Shown piece by piece: positions 1 to 13,634 of a DNA stretch of 64,000 nucleotides. Origin of the DNA: Ziziphus jujuba (lineage: Eukaryota > Streptophyta > Magnoliopsida > Rosales > Rhamnaceae); assembly GCF_031755915.1 (NCBI RefSeq), contig NC_083379.1, positions 4,041,501 to 4,105,500 on the forward strand, written 5' to 3'. The notes beneath the pieces are model-generated. The model did no database searches, was not told where the DNA came from, and was given only the letters and a program-made list of their open reading frames with translations. The translations under genes and the position numbers were made by a program. Position 1 is the first letter of the stretch. Each line of letters opens with the position of its first letter.

Positions 1-1439
1 CTTCCCTTCTTATTATCCTTATCCTATGGAGTGAATGTTAGGGTACAATTAGCCGAAAGGGTGGAATGTGGGGCATATATACTTTGGAAATTTAAGTAAA
101 GGTAGTCGGTTATTACCCCAAAAAAAAAAAAAGAAACAAAAAAAAAAGTGAAGGTAGTCGGTGGCTTCCGACTTCATTCTGCGTGAATTTTTTTTTTTGG
201 TGGAATCATTCTACATGAAACTGAGAAAAAAGAAAAAAGAAGAAGAAGAAAATGTTCTTTTATCGTTTTAGAATGAATTTTAGATATTATAATATTATTT
301 GTAGGCTAAAACCCAACCACCAAAATCAGAAGCTTCATAATGGTATAAAAAATTAATCGCCAATAAGAAGTCAACAGACAATCAAAGAGGGAGGCCGTCT
401 ACACTACAGAGGAACAAACCCACGGGATAAAGTTGGAAGAGCAGTCTAAAGTAGCCAATTTTTATAATCATATTCAGTATTTTAATTGTTTCTGAGTTTG
501 AACCCCACACTCCACCCCATTCACTAAACACAGCTCATCTAATGCTTCATTCAACTTAATATCATCTAGACAAGGGGTCTACCACTTATGGCAATATTTA
601 AAAAAAATTATATATATCTATTCTTTTTTTTTTTTTTTTTAATATCTCTACTAGTTTTCTAATGTTCCTTATTTTACTCCTTTGGAGTTGAACTAAATTC
701 ATTGCAAAATTGACATGAATTTTTTACTTAAAAGGTAACTATATTAAATGTATGACTGAGATACTATCGGTTATATTGTGATTCATAATTAATTTTAAAA
801 TTTGAGAGAATTCGATTAATCATAAACGAGGAAAACCTTTGGTTGAAGTAACAAAATCTTTTTGAAAGTACTTTGATTGCTCCTCTAGTTCAAGCCAGCT
901 AATCAGCAGACGATAGTTTGGAAACAAGTATTCCCTATCTTTGCTCCTTTTATATGTTACCAAAGGCTCCCGACAACGCGTATGTATATGCAAGTTTATA
1001 CGCTTTTGCTACATCCCAAAAATCAAATAATTATCTTTACTTAGGCAAAACGCTGCTTAATCTGAAATATTAGGAAGACAGGTATCTTCTACTCGCTTCC
1101 ATTACTAAAAATTTCCAACACAAGCATTATGAGTCTCTATAGCTAGTTGATATTAATTCGTCAATCTGCGTATATACTTTTTGTCAATTAATTTTTTTCT
1201 TTTTGAACAAACATTAAAATCGAAGAGAAGAATTTTAGACACAAGCAAACTAGTCGAACATAAAACATCATTGCTTGTTAAGATCATTGTCATATATGTA
1301 TATGCTACATTTTATATCACTATTACTTAAAGCAAGTTAATAATATTTATACATTTCCGGCATATGTTCATATATTTTTTGGCTTTAGAATTAATTTTCA
1401 CCCCTAAAAAAAAATTATTGTATATAATAGATGTATGTG
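1..1439. other. AT-rich intergenic region
   Basis: No supportable gene is seen. The sequence is AT-rich with poly-A and poly-T runs. All open frames are short and of low complexity. Confidence 0.6.
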
Positions 1440-1600
1440 GATTTATTTTCTCATATAGGATTTTAATATTAAGTAATTTCAAATTTTTTTTTAGACGCTA
1501 TTACCACAGTACTAATGATGGACTTATTTTCTAATATAGAATTTTAATATTAAGTAATCTCAAATTTTTTTTAGACGCTAGTGCCACACTACTATTCTTC
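1440..1600. repeat. 80-bp imperfect tandem duplication
   Basis: Two adjacent copies of about 80 bp run from roughly 1440-1520 and 1521-1600. Both contain a TTATTTTCT stretch, the string TTTTAATATTAAGTAAT and a T-run followed by TAGACGCTA, at an offset of 80-81 bp. The second copy runs directly into the terminal inverted repeat of the MITE-like element that starts near 1581. Confidence 0.75.
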
Positions 1601-2167
1601 TCTGCCACAGTAATATTTTTAAATTCCGAATTTACCCTTGAATTTGAGAAAGAATAAACTTTGTACCTGCAATGAGAGGGTAGAAATGGCCTAATAAATC
1701 TAAAAAGCTTTTATAGGATCTCCCTCGCTTCTCTATATGAAATTCTCCATTTTTGTTTGCTATACATTTTACCATTTTGATCTATGCCTTACACTAGACG
1801 AATTGTTTATTACCATGCCCATCCCAATTTTTCTGTAAATCCCCCTTTTTTTGGGTGAAAGTCCTTACCCATTTTGCTTTTCTTTTCTATCTTCCATTTC
1901 CAAATTTTTATTTTTCTCGTTGTTATTCATCACTTTTTTTTTTCTTTTTTTCTTTTTTTTTAGGGGTAGTTTGTTTAGAAGAGACAAAGTAAATAAGAAG
2001 ATGGTGAACTTCCATATTTGCACAGTATAATGGCCAATTAACGGTGCCAAGGATTCTCAATCTGCAGTGGTCATAGAAGATTCTAATCTAACTTCTCAAA
2101 TATTCAAAGGCTAAATTTGGGAATTGGATAAATATTACCGTGGCAGAGGAGAATAGTACCTTGCCAG
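1581..2167. mobile_element. MITE-like element with long terminal inverted repeats
   Basis: The left end (about 1581-1651) and the reverse complement of the right end (about 2097-2167) align over roughly 70 bases at about 80% identity. The shared core includes TACTATTC, CTCTGCCAC, GTAATATTT and TTTGAGAA. The element is about 590 bp and has no coding capacity, as expected of a non-autonomous DNA transposon. Long inverted repeats would suit a Mutator-like family, but no clean target duplication can be read, so the superfamily is open. Its exact left edge is blurred by the adjoining 80-bp duplication. Confidence 0.6.
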
Positions 2168-3709
2168 TAACTTCACTCCCATACAATAAAAGAAGAAGAA
2201 GAAGAAGAAAAAAAAAGGAAAAAAAAAAAAATAGAAGAAAAAGAAAGAATCCAACTCACAATTAGCTAGCAAAGCTTAGACAGCATAACCTCTACAATGA
2301 GAGTTAATTTTGTCTTATTCCTTTTTCTTATACAAAGACAAGCTCCGCTTTTGGCCGACAGACAATCCCCTATATTGTACTGCTTTTTCCACATTAAAAA
2401 AATAAAAAAATCACCATTTAACTTGGCGATTAAAAATAAAGATGGAAGAAGGATTAATTAATATATTAATGAGTGATACGCAAATGATATATATATTCTA
2501 TGGTCCGTCAGTCTATGACATGGGATGGGGATAGAGAGGTATGAAATTCTGAAATGCACAAGAAGGCGGAAAACTGTTGTTAGTGTACTTCTTCAACCGA
2601 AAATATTCCATGCGGGTTTTACAGGAAAAAAAAAAGACAAAAAAAAAAAAAAAAAGATCTGGAGCTTTGTATCGAGGTGAGAAAGATGAAGTATCCACGG
2701 AAGAAGATGAAGAAGAAGAAGAAAGTGTATATATATATATATATATGTAAATAAATACATAAATAAAAAAGGCAAGCAGAGGGTTTAAGTTCCCAAAAAA
2801 GTAAAAAAATGAACTAAAATGATGAGATGACCTGGTAAATTGTTAACACATAGCATTTAATCACTTGAAGTGGTACCAACTCACCGATGCATACAAGATT
2901 TTCTCCAACCTCTTGGAGATGGGGAATAGTATTGCGTAACGTGAAGACTAATTAATTAAGAATGAAAGTATCTGTTTAATCTTAGAAGGTCTTATCGCCA
3001 TATCCGTCTGTCTACAACTTTTGACCCTCCCACACCCATTTTCTCTCTTTCTATATATGTTTGTTTTCTCCAATATACGCCAAGTTGTCGGTGATTGGTC
3101 GTGATTAATAATATACAACCTAAATTCAAAATCAAACATATACATATCAATATTGGTGGCGAAAAGTCTTCAACGTGAACCTCACATCAGGGTTTTTGAC
3201 GTCACCAAAGCAATTCCTGTCACGTATGAATTAATATATCAGTAATTGTGATCGAGCAGAGCAGGTATCAGTTAATTATAATACGTTGATAATATTAATA
3301 GGTCCATGCAGTGATGTATATTTACGATTAAAGTCAATGGGTTCGTTCAATTTTCTTTCTTAAACCAATTAACACTTGTGATTTTGTAGGGGAGAAAAGG
3401 ATAATTCGGCTGCTAGAGATCTCAGAATATATATATTACATATCCTTGCCTTATTTGTGAAGTTAGTCAACATACGGTATCATACGGAGTTTTGCTAGTC
3501 CATTTTTTTTTTTTTTTTTTTTGATGAATTGAAAAGATTGGAGGTAACTTGGTAATGAAACATAGTCAAAATTCAAATTTTCCATTCCTTTGTGCCAGCT
3601 TCTTTACAGGCATGCCTCTGCAACGGGAACGGTGGATTCATCCATATTAACCGGTAATGACATACCTGGAAAAATTATTTAGGTGGCACCGTTACATAAT
3701 GATAGAGAT

Positions 3710-3747
<38 letters not shown>

Positions 3748-4009
3748 TGCAACATTCTTTTGTTATATTATAGTATAGCTAATTAGAGTAGTCACCAAAT
3801 TGTTTGAGAGGGGGAAAAAAAATTTTGAGTAATTACAAAGCCTAGCAAGTAGGTTGAAAATATTTTTTATTTTTATTTAAAAAAAAAGGAAAATTTTGAT
3901 TTGAATACCTTCGCAAATATAATTTTGTATTCACAATAACTTAAATACAAATTGTTTTTTTTTAAAAAAAAAAAAAACACTCTTTGATGCAAAAGAAACT
4001 GGAAAAGAA

Positions 4010-4048
<39 letters not shown>

Positions 4049-5706
4049 AGTTTTGCTAGAATTAATCAACCAAAAGAAATTAAAAATTAGAAAATATATA
4101 TATATATATATTGCTGTGGTAATTATTTTTTTTTTCTTTTTGTTATCAACTAAATGTACTGAAAATTATAAATATGGATAACTTTACGTTAAAAATAACA
4201 ATTAAATCACTATTATATTTTTACAAATTTGTAGATAATTATTATATTTATATAAAATAGTTTTAATTGGAGATAAATGGTAGATAAAACCAAAAAAATA
4301 TACATAGATAAGTGAAAAAAAAAGTATTAAAATCAATAAAAGAAATGAAAAGAAAAAAAAAATTAAAATTTGGACAACACTTAAACATGTGAGGAGAAAG
4401 AGAGGGGGCACAATTATAAATTGCCATTCCAATAAGTTCAAAAAGCAAGTGGGTCCGCTTATGTTGAGTAGGCAATCTGCATATGTTTATGTTTATATAA
4501 TCATGTTGTGCAATATCTGTCACGATTAAAAATAATTATTAATAATTTTTTTGCTCTTAAGATAATTTACAACAATATTATTCATGATCTTGTTTTAGTG
4601 TTTCTTTAAATGCAAAATTATTTAAAGAAACATGTTTAACCACTTGTCAGTTTGGTTTTAGATTCTTGAAACATGTTTTCGTTTCCTTGTCTAAAACGAA
4701 AATTGATTAAGAAACATCTGTCTATTCGTTTTTTTGGATAAAACTCTCTCTCTTATTTAAATAAATATATACAACGCTTTTTTGCAGTTTAAATGCTTTT
4801 TTTTTTTTTAAATTCTGAATCAAAAATGTATTGTCTAATCTGTACAAATCTTGCACCTTAAAACAGTTCTTTTTCAAGTCGATAAAAAAAACCATATAAA
4901 ACTAATTTAATTAATTTGCATCACAAACCACACCACAATGACACAGCTGGTAAGATATTAAATCATTTGTTTGAGAAAGTCTACAACTTTCTTTTCTTTT
5001 TCTTTTTCTGTTTTTTATATGGAGAAAGAGGAACTAGACAAAAGGGCTCGAGGCCGATGGGTTGGTCAATCTTCAGGAATGGGCTCGTAAGAAAGAAGAC
5101 CAAATTTTAAAATGGAGCTTAATAGGCCTGTAGCCACCCGTTTATCCATTTCATAAACTTGAAAGACTCTAGTTTTGTGGGAATATTTGGGGATATCCAC
5201 GGAAAATTGGAATTGTGCACACGTACTCTTAAATTGAATTCATTACTCATTGAGATATTGAATCTCAAACCCCATAATATTGTTTAATTACTTTCATAAC
5301 TCGCACAGTAAATATAATCAATATATATATATATATATATATGGCAGTCAGTTAATGAGACACAGAAGCAAGTAATTTACAGAATCAGAGATGTCATATA
5401 AATAAAAAAAGAATCAACAAACAAGGCAATGAAAAATTCCAATTTCAGATGCATTAAACAAAACAATGAACAATAATTTTTATTTTTATTTTAACCTGTT
5501 TTAAAGTCCTAAAAAATCTTGTATGAAAAATGAGAATAAATATATATCACAACTGTACAATCTCATGATTAATTTTGGCCAAAAGACCTCAAAATTAAAC
5601 TGCTCTAGCTCTTCCAATCAACATTGGCTGCCCATTAATGAATTTTTTTTTTTTGTTTTTCTTTTTCCATATCATCATATATATATATATATATATATAT
5701 TCATAA
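2168..5706. other. Intergenic region with AT microsatellites
   Basis: No gene can be supported. The stretch contains (TA)n tracts near 2728-2746, 3716-3740, 4019-4046, 4095-4112, 5322-5342 and 5680-5700, plus several poly-A and poly-T runs. The part next to 5707 should include the 3' untranslated region of the MLO-like gene, but no polyadenylation site was fixed. Confidence 0.55.
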
Positions 5707-8700
5707 TTAATATTTGTTGGTCAAGTCAAAACCATGGAATGAGCCGACCTTTTGACGTCCCACTACTATATGTGCTTCTTCATCTTCAATATCATCATCC
5801 CTGACATCAACTGCGGCATAATGTTCAGCAGAGAAAGAGGCATCCAGAGTATTGAAGGAAGGTGAAGTGTCCACTGAAGTCTCAAGGGAAGTGTCTAGCG
5901 AAGGCCGTGCCGGACGGTTGGGGCTCCTTATTGCCACATTTTTTCTGGCTTTGGCTCTCCATCTTTTTAGTCCTTCCACCACTCCCTCTGTGAATACTGC
6001 TTTGCTCATTGATGTTCCCATCTGTTCCACATACATATTATATATATATATATCACTGTTACTCAATGTGACACAACATTTTCAAATATAGACCAACATA
6101 ATATAATTTAATTGAACATTGTTTTATAACTTTTGAAATTTTAGTTTAACATGTATTAGAGCCTTGACCAACCAAAATTTATACATGTTATAGTATTTAG
6201 GTAGTATACCTGTGTGACCAAAGCATAGATAGGCAGTGTTACATAGCCACCCAGTATCTGTACTACAACACCCATAGCCAGCCTTATCACAATATCTTCA
6301 GTTTTACGGTGGAAGCATGACCTGAATCCAAATTTGTACTGTTTTTTTTTTTTTTTTTTTCCCACATTACAAAATAAGTTAGTCAAATTCGAAGCACAAA
6401 TAAATTTTCCTTTTTTTTTTTTAAAAATAATTAACTATTTAAATAATGCTTACCCAGGTCCACGTGAAGAATGCCAGTTGAAAAGAATTCTGCAAGCCCA
6501 GCCCAAGAAATTAAATTAAATTAATTAACAATTTCAATGATTATGGATTCACAGCAATTAAGAGTAAATCCTTGAACATTGGAGGGTTTTGAAATTACCT
6601 GAAACAGTATGTAGTTGATAAGATGGAGAAGCAATTTAGGGGAGCCAAACCAGAAAAAGTGATCACTAGGCCTCACAAGCAAAGTTCCTCTAACCACATG
6701 AGATTTATCATGGCTGTCTACGCACATCCTAGTTATAATTCCTTGCAGCTTTGTTCCCACCAGCAACAGCATCTGCCAATTTAAAAATAAAAATTGCTAT
6801 ATATTAATGAAACTAACCATCTATTAGTTAAAATTCTTTAAGTTAATTACTTAGATATGATTTTCTTACCACTAATGGAATAAAGGGAAGCCATAGATAA
6901 TTGTAAAATGCTGCATGATCATTGGGCAAATATAAATTAACTGAGTTAGACAAACAAGGCACAAAAAATCTTCAAGAAAAAGTAACCTTATAAAATATTG
7001 AATGGGATTGAGTGTTACCATGTGCATTGAAGAATAAAAAAAATACAGTGCAGATCCAGATCCACCAGCTGCATGCAAAAGTAGGCTGTTTAATTACCAT
7101 TAATTAATTGTTCCTGACACTATATTTATTTGAATAAAGTTCATAATTGATGTAATTAATATTGGAGTTTGCTAAATTACCTGACCCCCACAACCACACC
7201 AAAGTCTTTCTCCAACGCCCTCTTTATATATTTTTGGAAATCAAAATCGCTTCCCTCTGCAAAGTGGGCCTAGAAGAGTTTCACAACACAACCCAAAGAA
7301 AGAAAAATTTAACATTATAGATTATGAAGAAAATTGAGCCTAGCTAGGTAGATTAAATTAAAATTTTGGGGTATGGAAGGTACCGTTATAAAACCATGTC
7401 TAAGAGTTAAATAATCCGATTTGGGCACTGATTTGTAGAACTGTCTAATAAAGGAAACCTGAGAACAGATATGCCAAATAAGACATTAAAATTTTCAATT
7501 AACTAATTAGATTATAATTAAAGTAATTGGCTTGTTATTGATGAATGCATATATATACCGGCCAACGAAGAAATCGATGGTCGCTCCAACATTTCAAATG
7601 CCTCTTTCCAAATGAGGTTTGATGGGTGAGCTGAAACCTTCGTGGATCTGAGTTTTTAATTAATTAATGCAGTAAATTAGTAAGAAAACTAAACCAAGAA
7701 AAGGAAATAAAAAGTTCCCTGAAAAAAATAATAATAATAAAAAGAAGAAGAAGAGACAAAAAAAGATATATAAAAAATGCATAAGCACAATAAAAAAAAA
7801 AATTGTATTAATTATTATTTTGTGATTGCCACTCAAGTATCTTAATCAATCAATTGTAATCAGACAAGAGTTAAGACAAAAAAGAATAAGCAGAGGCAAT
7901 ACAAGCTTCCTCAATAATACTCCTTGGGATCATTACGAATAGATTAAAATATATCAACTAGGATATAACTTATGCATAGATATGTACGAAAAGAATTTTT
8001 ATTTTTGTAACCATGTATATAATATAAATTTATTGAATTCATTCTTTAACATAGTGTTTAAATTTTTTTCCTTCTTCCATTGGTCATCATATGTAAATTA
8101 GAAGCTTACAAAAAATGTTTGCCATTTAATATGATCAATAATTAGTTGATGGACTGCCATCCAAGTTGACAACATGGAAAATTTTGAAGATTGAGAGATC
8201 CAAACAAATGTCCATGTAGCCTATCAACTTTACATGTATGATATTTTGGCTTTTTCATTCATAAATTTAAAAAAATAAATAAATATTAATTATAGGGTGG
8301 CCTACCGTTAGAAAATTGATATTCTAATGTTCTGGTCTCTGCTTCCCAGGACTCCCACCTCCTCATCTGGAAACCAAAAATAAAAAATAAAAAAAGCTTA
8401 AGTTAAAGTCACAATAGAAGCCAGTGCTTTCAAAGCCAAGTCCAACTTGTATATTTTTTAACAGTAACCATCTGGAGCAGGTGGTTTTGTTATAGTTCAC
8501 AATTTTGGAACTCCTCCTTACCATTTCCCTTCCAGACGTTCTCAAATTCAACTGGTTAATTTATATTTATATGTTGACAAAGTCAGAACTAGACAACCAG
8601 AGAGCCTCTGGTACGAAACAGATAAAAATAAGAACAAAGGAATTTTCCAAGAAAGCGATAGTAGTTTTGAGATTCCAAAGAGATGGGAAAAGAAGACACA

Positions 8701-9514
8701 GTAAATTAATTAATTACCTTGGCCATTCCAAGACCGAAGGTGAGCATGATGGAAAAGACATGGAAGACTGCTAGCACAAAGATTAAGTACTGTAGTTCTT
8801 GCACACCCTTTCTGGACAACAATGAAACCTTTCCCTGTTTACCAAAATTCATTTCAGCCATCAAACATTTTCTGTAGCAGACAATCTATTATTATAAATT
8901 ATGAATCTAACCCAAAATAACTTAAAATTAATTAAGCTTTTGTATTTAGTATATTATACCTGTTCGGTACACTTGGTTTCCTCTTCATCTTCATCGGAGA
9001 TGAGGCTCTCGCAAGGAAGAAAAGACTCTGCAACGCTATGTGAGATGCATATATTTGCTATTGGCTTCTCACCCACTGTTAGGAGCAATGATATGAATCC
9101 CAACAGCATCAATTCTATTCCCACAACACCAAACAGAGAACATTAATGAGAAACGGATCAATCAGCCCCCATTTTTCCTGATCATTTCTTCAATTCTAAA
9201 ATTTCGAAGTTTCTATCTGTACTATGTTTTTGGATTCTAACCTGATTTGACCTTGTCAAGAGCTTGAATTAGAGATTTTCTTCTTTTCTTATTGAAATAC
9301 TGCACAGAGATTTAAGAATTAAGAACATTAATAAAACTATAACAGGCTAATATTACAGATTGACATTGGTTTAAATACAACTTTACCAGTTTACCTTGGC
9401 TAAAAGATGAAGAAGATGCTCTATAAAAATAGAGACTACTATCAAAACTAAGCAAACAATTGCTACAGCCCATGTTGGTGTTGTTTCCAGAGTTCTTTCA
9501 GTAATTTCAGCCAT
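5707..9514 (-). CDS. MLO: MLO-like seven-transmembrane protein
   Basis: MLO proteins are plant plasma-membrane proteins with seven transmembrane helices and a cytosolic calmodulin-binding tail; members act in powdery mildew susceptibility, pollen tube reception or root growth. Fourteen coding exons with GT-AG borders and consistent phases can be placed: 9514-9395, 9299-9242, 9114-8960, 8834-8718, 8366-8306, 7647-7559, 7458-7384, 7269-7181, 7068-7019, 6910-6870, 6772-6599, 6489-6454, 6338-6210 and 6021-5707, giving 502 residues. Hallmarks seen are TPTWAVA near residue 12, [18 protein letters not shown] in exon 3, [19 protein letters not shown] in exon 7, LLLVGTKLQ and [11 protein letters not shown] in exon 11, and [14 protein letters not shown] across exons 13-14. 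Residues 412-428, around [10 protein letters not shown], fit the calmodulin-binding helix. The tail is short and lacks the D/E-F-S/T-F ending of many mildew-susceptibility clade members, so the clade is uncertain. No disabling mutation was seen. Confidence 0.93.
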
Positions 9515-9654
9515 CTTAATCAATCCCTCTATTTCTTTTCAGACCAGGGCTCTTTTGGTGCCTGATGCTAAGAGATACGAACAATATTTTTGAGGGACCA
9601 TTTATATATAAATATAAAGAGGTAACTTTTTGACCTACGCTTCAGAGTCCATTT

Positions 9655-10515
9655 ATTTACAAAATAAATGGCATTTTTTTCTATTTAGGGTTCGCCATGT
9701 CTGACTACTCGTCGTCCCTGTACGGTAACAGTGACGCATACAAACGAAAATAAAAAAGCAAAACATTGAGACCAAAAACAAAACTGAACATATATCCGAA
9801 GTTTTTCTTTTCTTTTCTTTTTTTCTTTTTTTCTTAATTTCCAAATTGGTCCAGCAAATAAATCTAGAAACCAACCGTAGCCCACCATCACATTCTAAAT
9901 CAATCAATTTTTTATAACTACATAAATACGCACTTTCACTTTTTCTTAAATTTTTGATTCACATTACCACTGCAGTGTGGCGTCTTATTATTGGTTGACT
10001 TATAAAAAAATCTAAAATGGTATGCTTTATGTATATGTAAATATATGGCTGGAATATTATGCGGCTGGAAATAAAAGTGAAGTTGAAAAAAGTAAGTTCC
10101 AATTTTTATTTTTATTTTTTAAAAAAAGTGGAATATCATGAGACCTATGCGTGCATATATCATATATGCATGAGGATTGAGAATTGATTGGAATCTTTAT
10201 ATGTATAAGCATTTTTTTTTTTTCTTGGTTCTACATTTGGCATTTTGACTATTTTTGCAACAAAGAAATTATAAAAAATAAAAATAATAAAATCTTTTTT
10301 TTTTTTGGTACAACGTAATAAAAAAAAATATGTTGTTCATATATATTGAATGGAACACGTTTTTGACGTTGAATTTTTGAGAACTAGACACGGAGGTTTG
10401 ACTATCTAGACTGCGTTCTCTCTCAACTGTGCAAAGCCGCGAGCTTATTGACTCCCGAGGCTTTTGCAGAGGCTGTGGGCATCAATGCAAACTTCTTCAA
10501 CGATTGAATTGACAT

Positions 10516-10554
<39 letters not shown>

Positions 10555-11640
10555 TTTTCAAAGTTTAAAATAAACAGATTTTTATAGATTTGGTCCACAA
10601 TTTGAGGCACAAATTTCTGCCACCAGATTATATTTTTTGGTGATTATATGCCGCCAGATTATTTATTAGTGCAAATGTCATTGTATATGTATTTCGTGTA
10701 ATTTTTACACAAACATGTACGGTAGTTGAAACAGCTTCGTGTATTATATAATAACAGATACTGGAGATGAACTTTATTGGACCCAAATTGGCACCAAAAA
10801 AATTTTTTGGTTTAATTAATGATTGTTAATTCAGTTTGTTCTGGAAATCAAGGGATCAAATTAATTTGTCAGTTTTCAAGACCCATGAGCAATGAACTAG
10901 AAACTTTGAAGTATAATACGGAGTAGGATATTTCAAACCCACGTTTCAAGAAAATGTAACAGAGGCCCATGAAAATATCCCCAGTATGCATAATAATCAA
11001 CAGAATCATCAAACTCTTCTGGGATCCGGGGTTGATTTCACATTACACAGTATATATTTCCAATCAACCAATTGCAAACATTTCTCAATGTTTCACATTA
11101 ACATTTCCCAATCAAATATAATTGCAAACATTTCACAGTGATGGATTAGTGAATTAATTAATAACGTGTAATTATGTTGGTATAGAAATGCACCAAGTTG
11201 AGATAATTAGAACTTCTTTTGGGTGGATGATGTCCATAACTACCATGAAGCTTCAAGACTATAATGCATCCAATATGAGGGGAACTTTAAATAATATTCT
11301 CTTCAGAATAATCCCACTACAACCAGCATTTGGCCAAAAATCTTTGAAAGAAATATTGAAGCATAATAATGGTGTTGACAAAAGGTGGGTAAACCATGAC
11401 TTCTGAAACTAACAATAATTCAATTTCTCAACTTGATTTTATCCTTTTTTTAGCCTCCATGCCCCAAAAAAAGGCTGCGCATAGAAACGAATAAATAAAT
11501 TAAAAGTAATTACTTGAAGATAAAAATATTTCTGGGGCAAACCTCAATGCATAGAAAGCATCCTAAATTTGTGCAAAAACACTTATTAGAATCTTCCATT
11601 TTTCTAGAACTTTAACAGAATTCAGTGTAAGAATTTGCAT
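9655..11640. repeat. Tandem duplication upstream of MLO, proximal copy
   Basis: This non-coding stretch begins about 140 bp upstream of the MLO start codon and matches 11690-12820 in the same order. Shared landmarks are GACGCATACAAAC near 9733 and 11755, TGCAGTGTGGC or TGCAATGTGGC near 9972 and 11922, TTGTTCATATAT near 10333 and 12278, GACTCCCGAGGCTTTTGC near 10450 and 12397, TTTAATTAATGATTGTT near 10811 and 12592, and AATATTGAAGCAT near 11352 and 12652. The proximal copy is longer and holds an (AT)n tract at about 10518-10550. No gene is supported here. Confidence 0.75.
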
Positions 11641-11689
11641 ATATTAAAGATATACTGAGCACCGCTGCAAACTCAAAATTAGTGAATCA

Positions 11690-11959
11690 ACGGCATTTTT
11701 GTTCTTTGGGTTCCATGATCTGATTCGTCTGTAAGCTACTCGCGTGTACCAATGACGCATACAAACAAAAATAAATAAATAAATAGAACACTAATACCAA
11801 AAACAAAATGAACAGAATATAACCATAGCCCATGCACCATCACATCTAAATCTAATCAATTTTGTATAACTAGGTAACTTCCTAATTTCATTTTTCTTCC
11901 ATTTTTACTTCACATTATTGCTGCAATGTGGCATCGCATTATTTATCATTATAGAATGT

Positions 11960-11999
<40 letters not shown>

Positions 12000-12820
12000 G
12001 TGGATGGAAATAAAGGGAAGTTGACAAGTTCCAAATGAAAAAGTGAAATATGATGATTTTTTTTTTTTTCCTTCTTTTGTTGAAGAAATATCATGAGCTG
12101 CATGCATACATGGGGACTGGAAATTGCTTGGAATCCCTATATGCATAAGCTTTTTTTCTTGGTTTTACATTTGACATTTGGGATATTTCGCATCAAAGAA
12201 ATTATTAAAAAATTGTTTTTTTTTTTTGTGTTTTTTTCTTTTTCTGATATTTGGTACAACATTATAAAAAGATTTGTTGTTCATATATTTAAAGGTACGC
12301 GTTGTGGGGTTGAATTTTTCAGAACCAGACAGAGAGGTTAGACCATCTAGACATCGACCCTCCCTCTCAACCGTGCGAAAGCAGCAAGCTTATGGACTCC
12401 CGAGGCTTTTGCGGAAGCTCCATAATTTGATGCACAAGGCATAGCGTAATTTGTACACAAAAAATGTTGAAACAGTGTCGTTTTAAAATAACTATCAGTA
12501 TTCTTTTCACATCTTGAATGGAAAAGAAACAGGGCACATCATGTTCATGTCATAAAATTCATACATAGATCCTGGAAAGTAACTTTATTTGGTTTAATTA
12601 ATGATTGTTTAATTTGTCCCCAAATTGACTTGGGCCACAAATCGTTGAAAAAATATTGAAGCATGATGATGTTTAACTAAGGTGTGAACCAATAGACTTC
12701 CGATACAAACAACAATACAATTTCTCAATTTTGGTTGGGAAGTCTCTTGAATAATAACCTACCATTCTAATCCTATATATTTGGAGCTTCACATTGAAAC
12801 GAGAAATGAATAAATAACTA
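11690..12820. repeat. Tandem duplication upstream of MLO, distal copy
   Basis: This is the shorter partner of 9655-11640. Roughly 850 bp present in the proximal copy is missing or unalignable here. An (AT)n tract lies at about 11961-11995. No MLO coding exon is duplicated with it, so the event copied only upstream DNA. Confidence 0.75.
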
Positions 12821-13457
12821 AAAAGTACTTAAAAATCAAACATAATAGATACCATAAACATGTCAGCTTGGAGCAAACAATTTCATTTTAAACAAAAGAT
12901 AGAAACAACTTGACCAATGTCTGCCAATTGTTGTCAACAATTGCATCATGGACCAAATTGTGTCAAAAGTCGGAAAATAGGCCACCCTTCTTCAACAGGG
13001 ACCAACTGTTCTTGTCATAGCTATGTTAAAAACACTGCCAAGTTACTTCAAGCGATGAATAATTACAACTTCTCTTACCTCAAAATGTTAAAAAAGTTTA
13101 CAAATGACAGCAAACAATCTGAGCAACTACAGGCGATACCAAGGCATCGCCTTCCCCACGATCTCAGGTGCCAAGAATACATTTCCATTACATCATAATA
13201 ATTGACAGTGCACTTGAATTCCCTGCAAAATAATTGTCATAAGCAGACTAAGTCAACAATATGTGGGTGATAGATGGATTAACAGAAAACATCTCTGTGA
13301 AACATAACTAATGTTCAAGTGATGTGAATCATCCGTATAGACCCTGAAACCAGATTATGATTAACTTCGTAGAGAACGCACAAGGAGAACTTCATGGTGC
13401 TCAAGAACCTAACATTCAGGCTTGATGCTCAAAATGCACAGAAACAAATATCATTAA
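12821..13457. other. Intergenic or 3'-flanking sequence of ARF3
   Basis: No independent gene is supported. A plus-strand frame at 12917-13198 has no recognisable domain. Because ARF3 is transcribed toward this side, part of the stretch may be its 3' untranslated region. Confidence 0.4.
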
Positions 13458-13634
13458 TTATTTAAAAGTATATATGGATTTACACTTACTGCCACAGATC
13501 CTCCCCAAAATGCATTGATCATCCTCATTATCCTTGCAAACAATACTCCATCCTATCTCCACACCAATCAAAAGCCAATTCCTATTATAGACAGAAACTC
13601 CAAACTTGCAAATTAGATGGTCGTACCAGTCAAG
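13458..13634 (-). pseudogene. Possible PB1-domain relic downstream of ARF3
   Basis: Canonical ARFs end in a PB1 (Aux/IAA-type) dimerisation domain that ARF3/ETTIN proteins lack. Just beyond the ARF3 stop this minus-strand frame, open to a TAA at 13458, reads LDWYDHLICKF, then LL, then GWSIVCKDNEDDQCILG. The spacing resembles the second half of ARF PB1 domains: a leucine-rich YD/YN segment, then W-x-I-V-x-x-D-x-E-D-D with acidic residues as in the OPCA motif, then G. An AG at 13635-13636 would splice in phase 0 to a GT at 13765-13760 inside the last ARF3 exon. The basic N-terminal half of PB1 and the GDDPW segment are missing or altered. It may be a decayed domain, a rarely used exon, or chance similarity. 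Confidence 0.4.

Noticed and set aside
12917..13198. A 93-codon plus-strand frame downstream of ARF3
   Set aside because: No domain or splice context is visible, and it probably lies antisense to ARF3 3' sequence.
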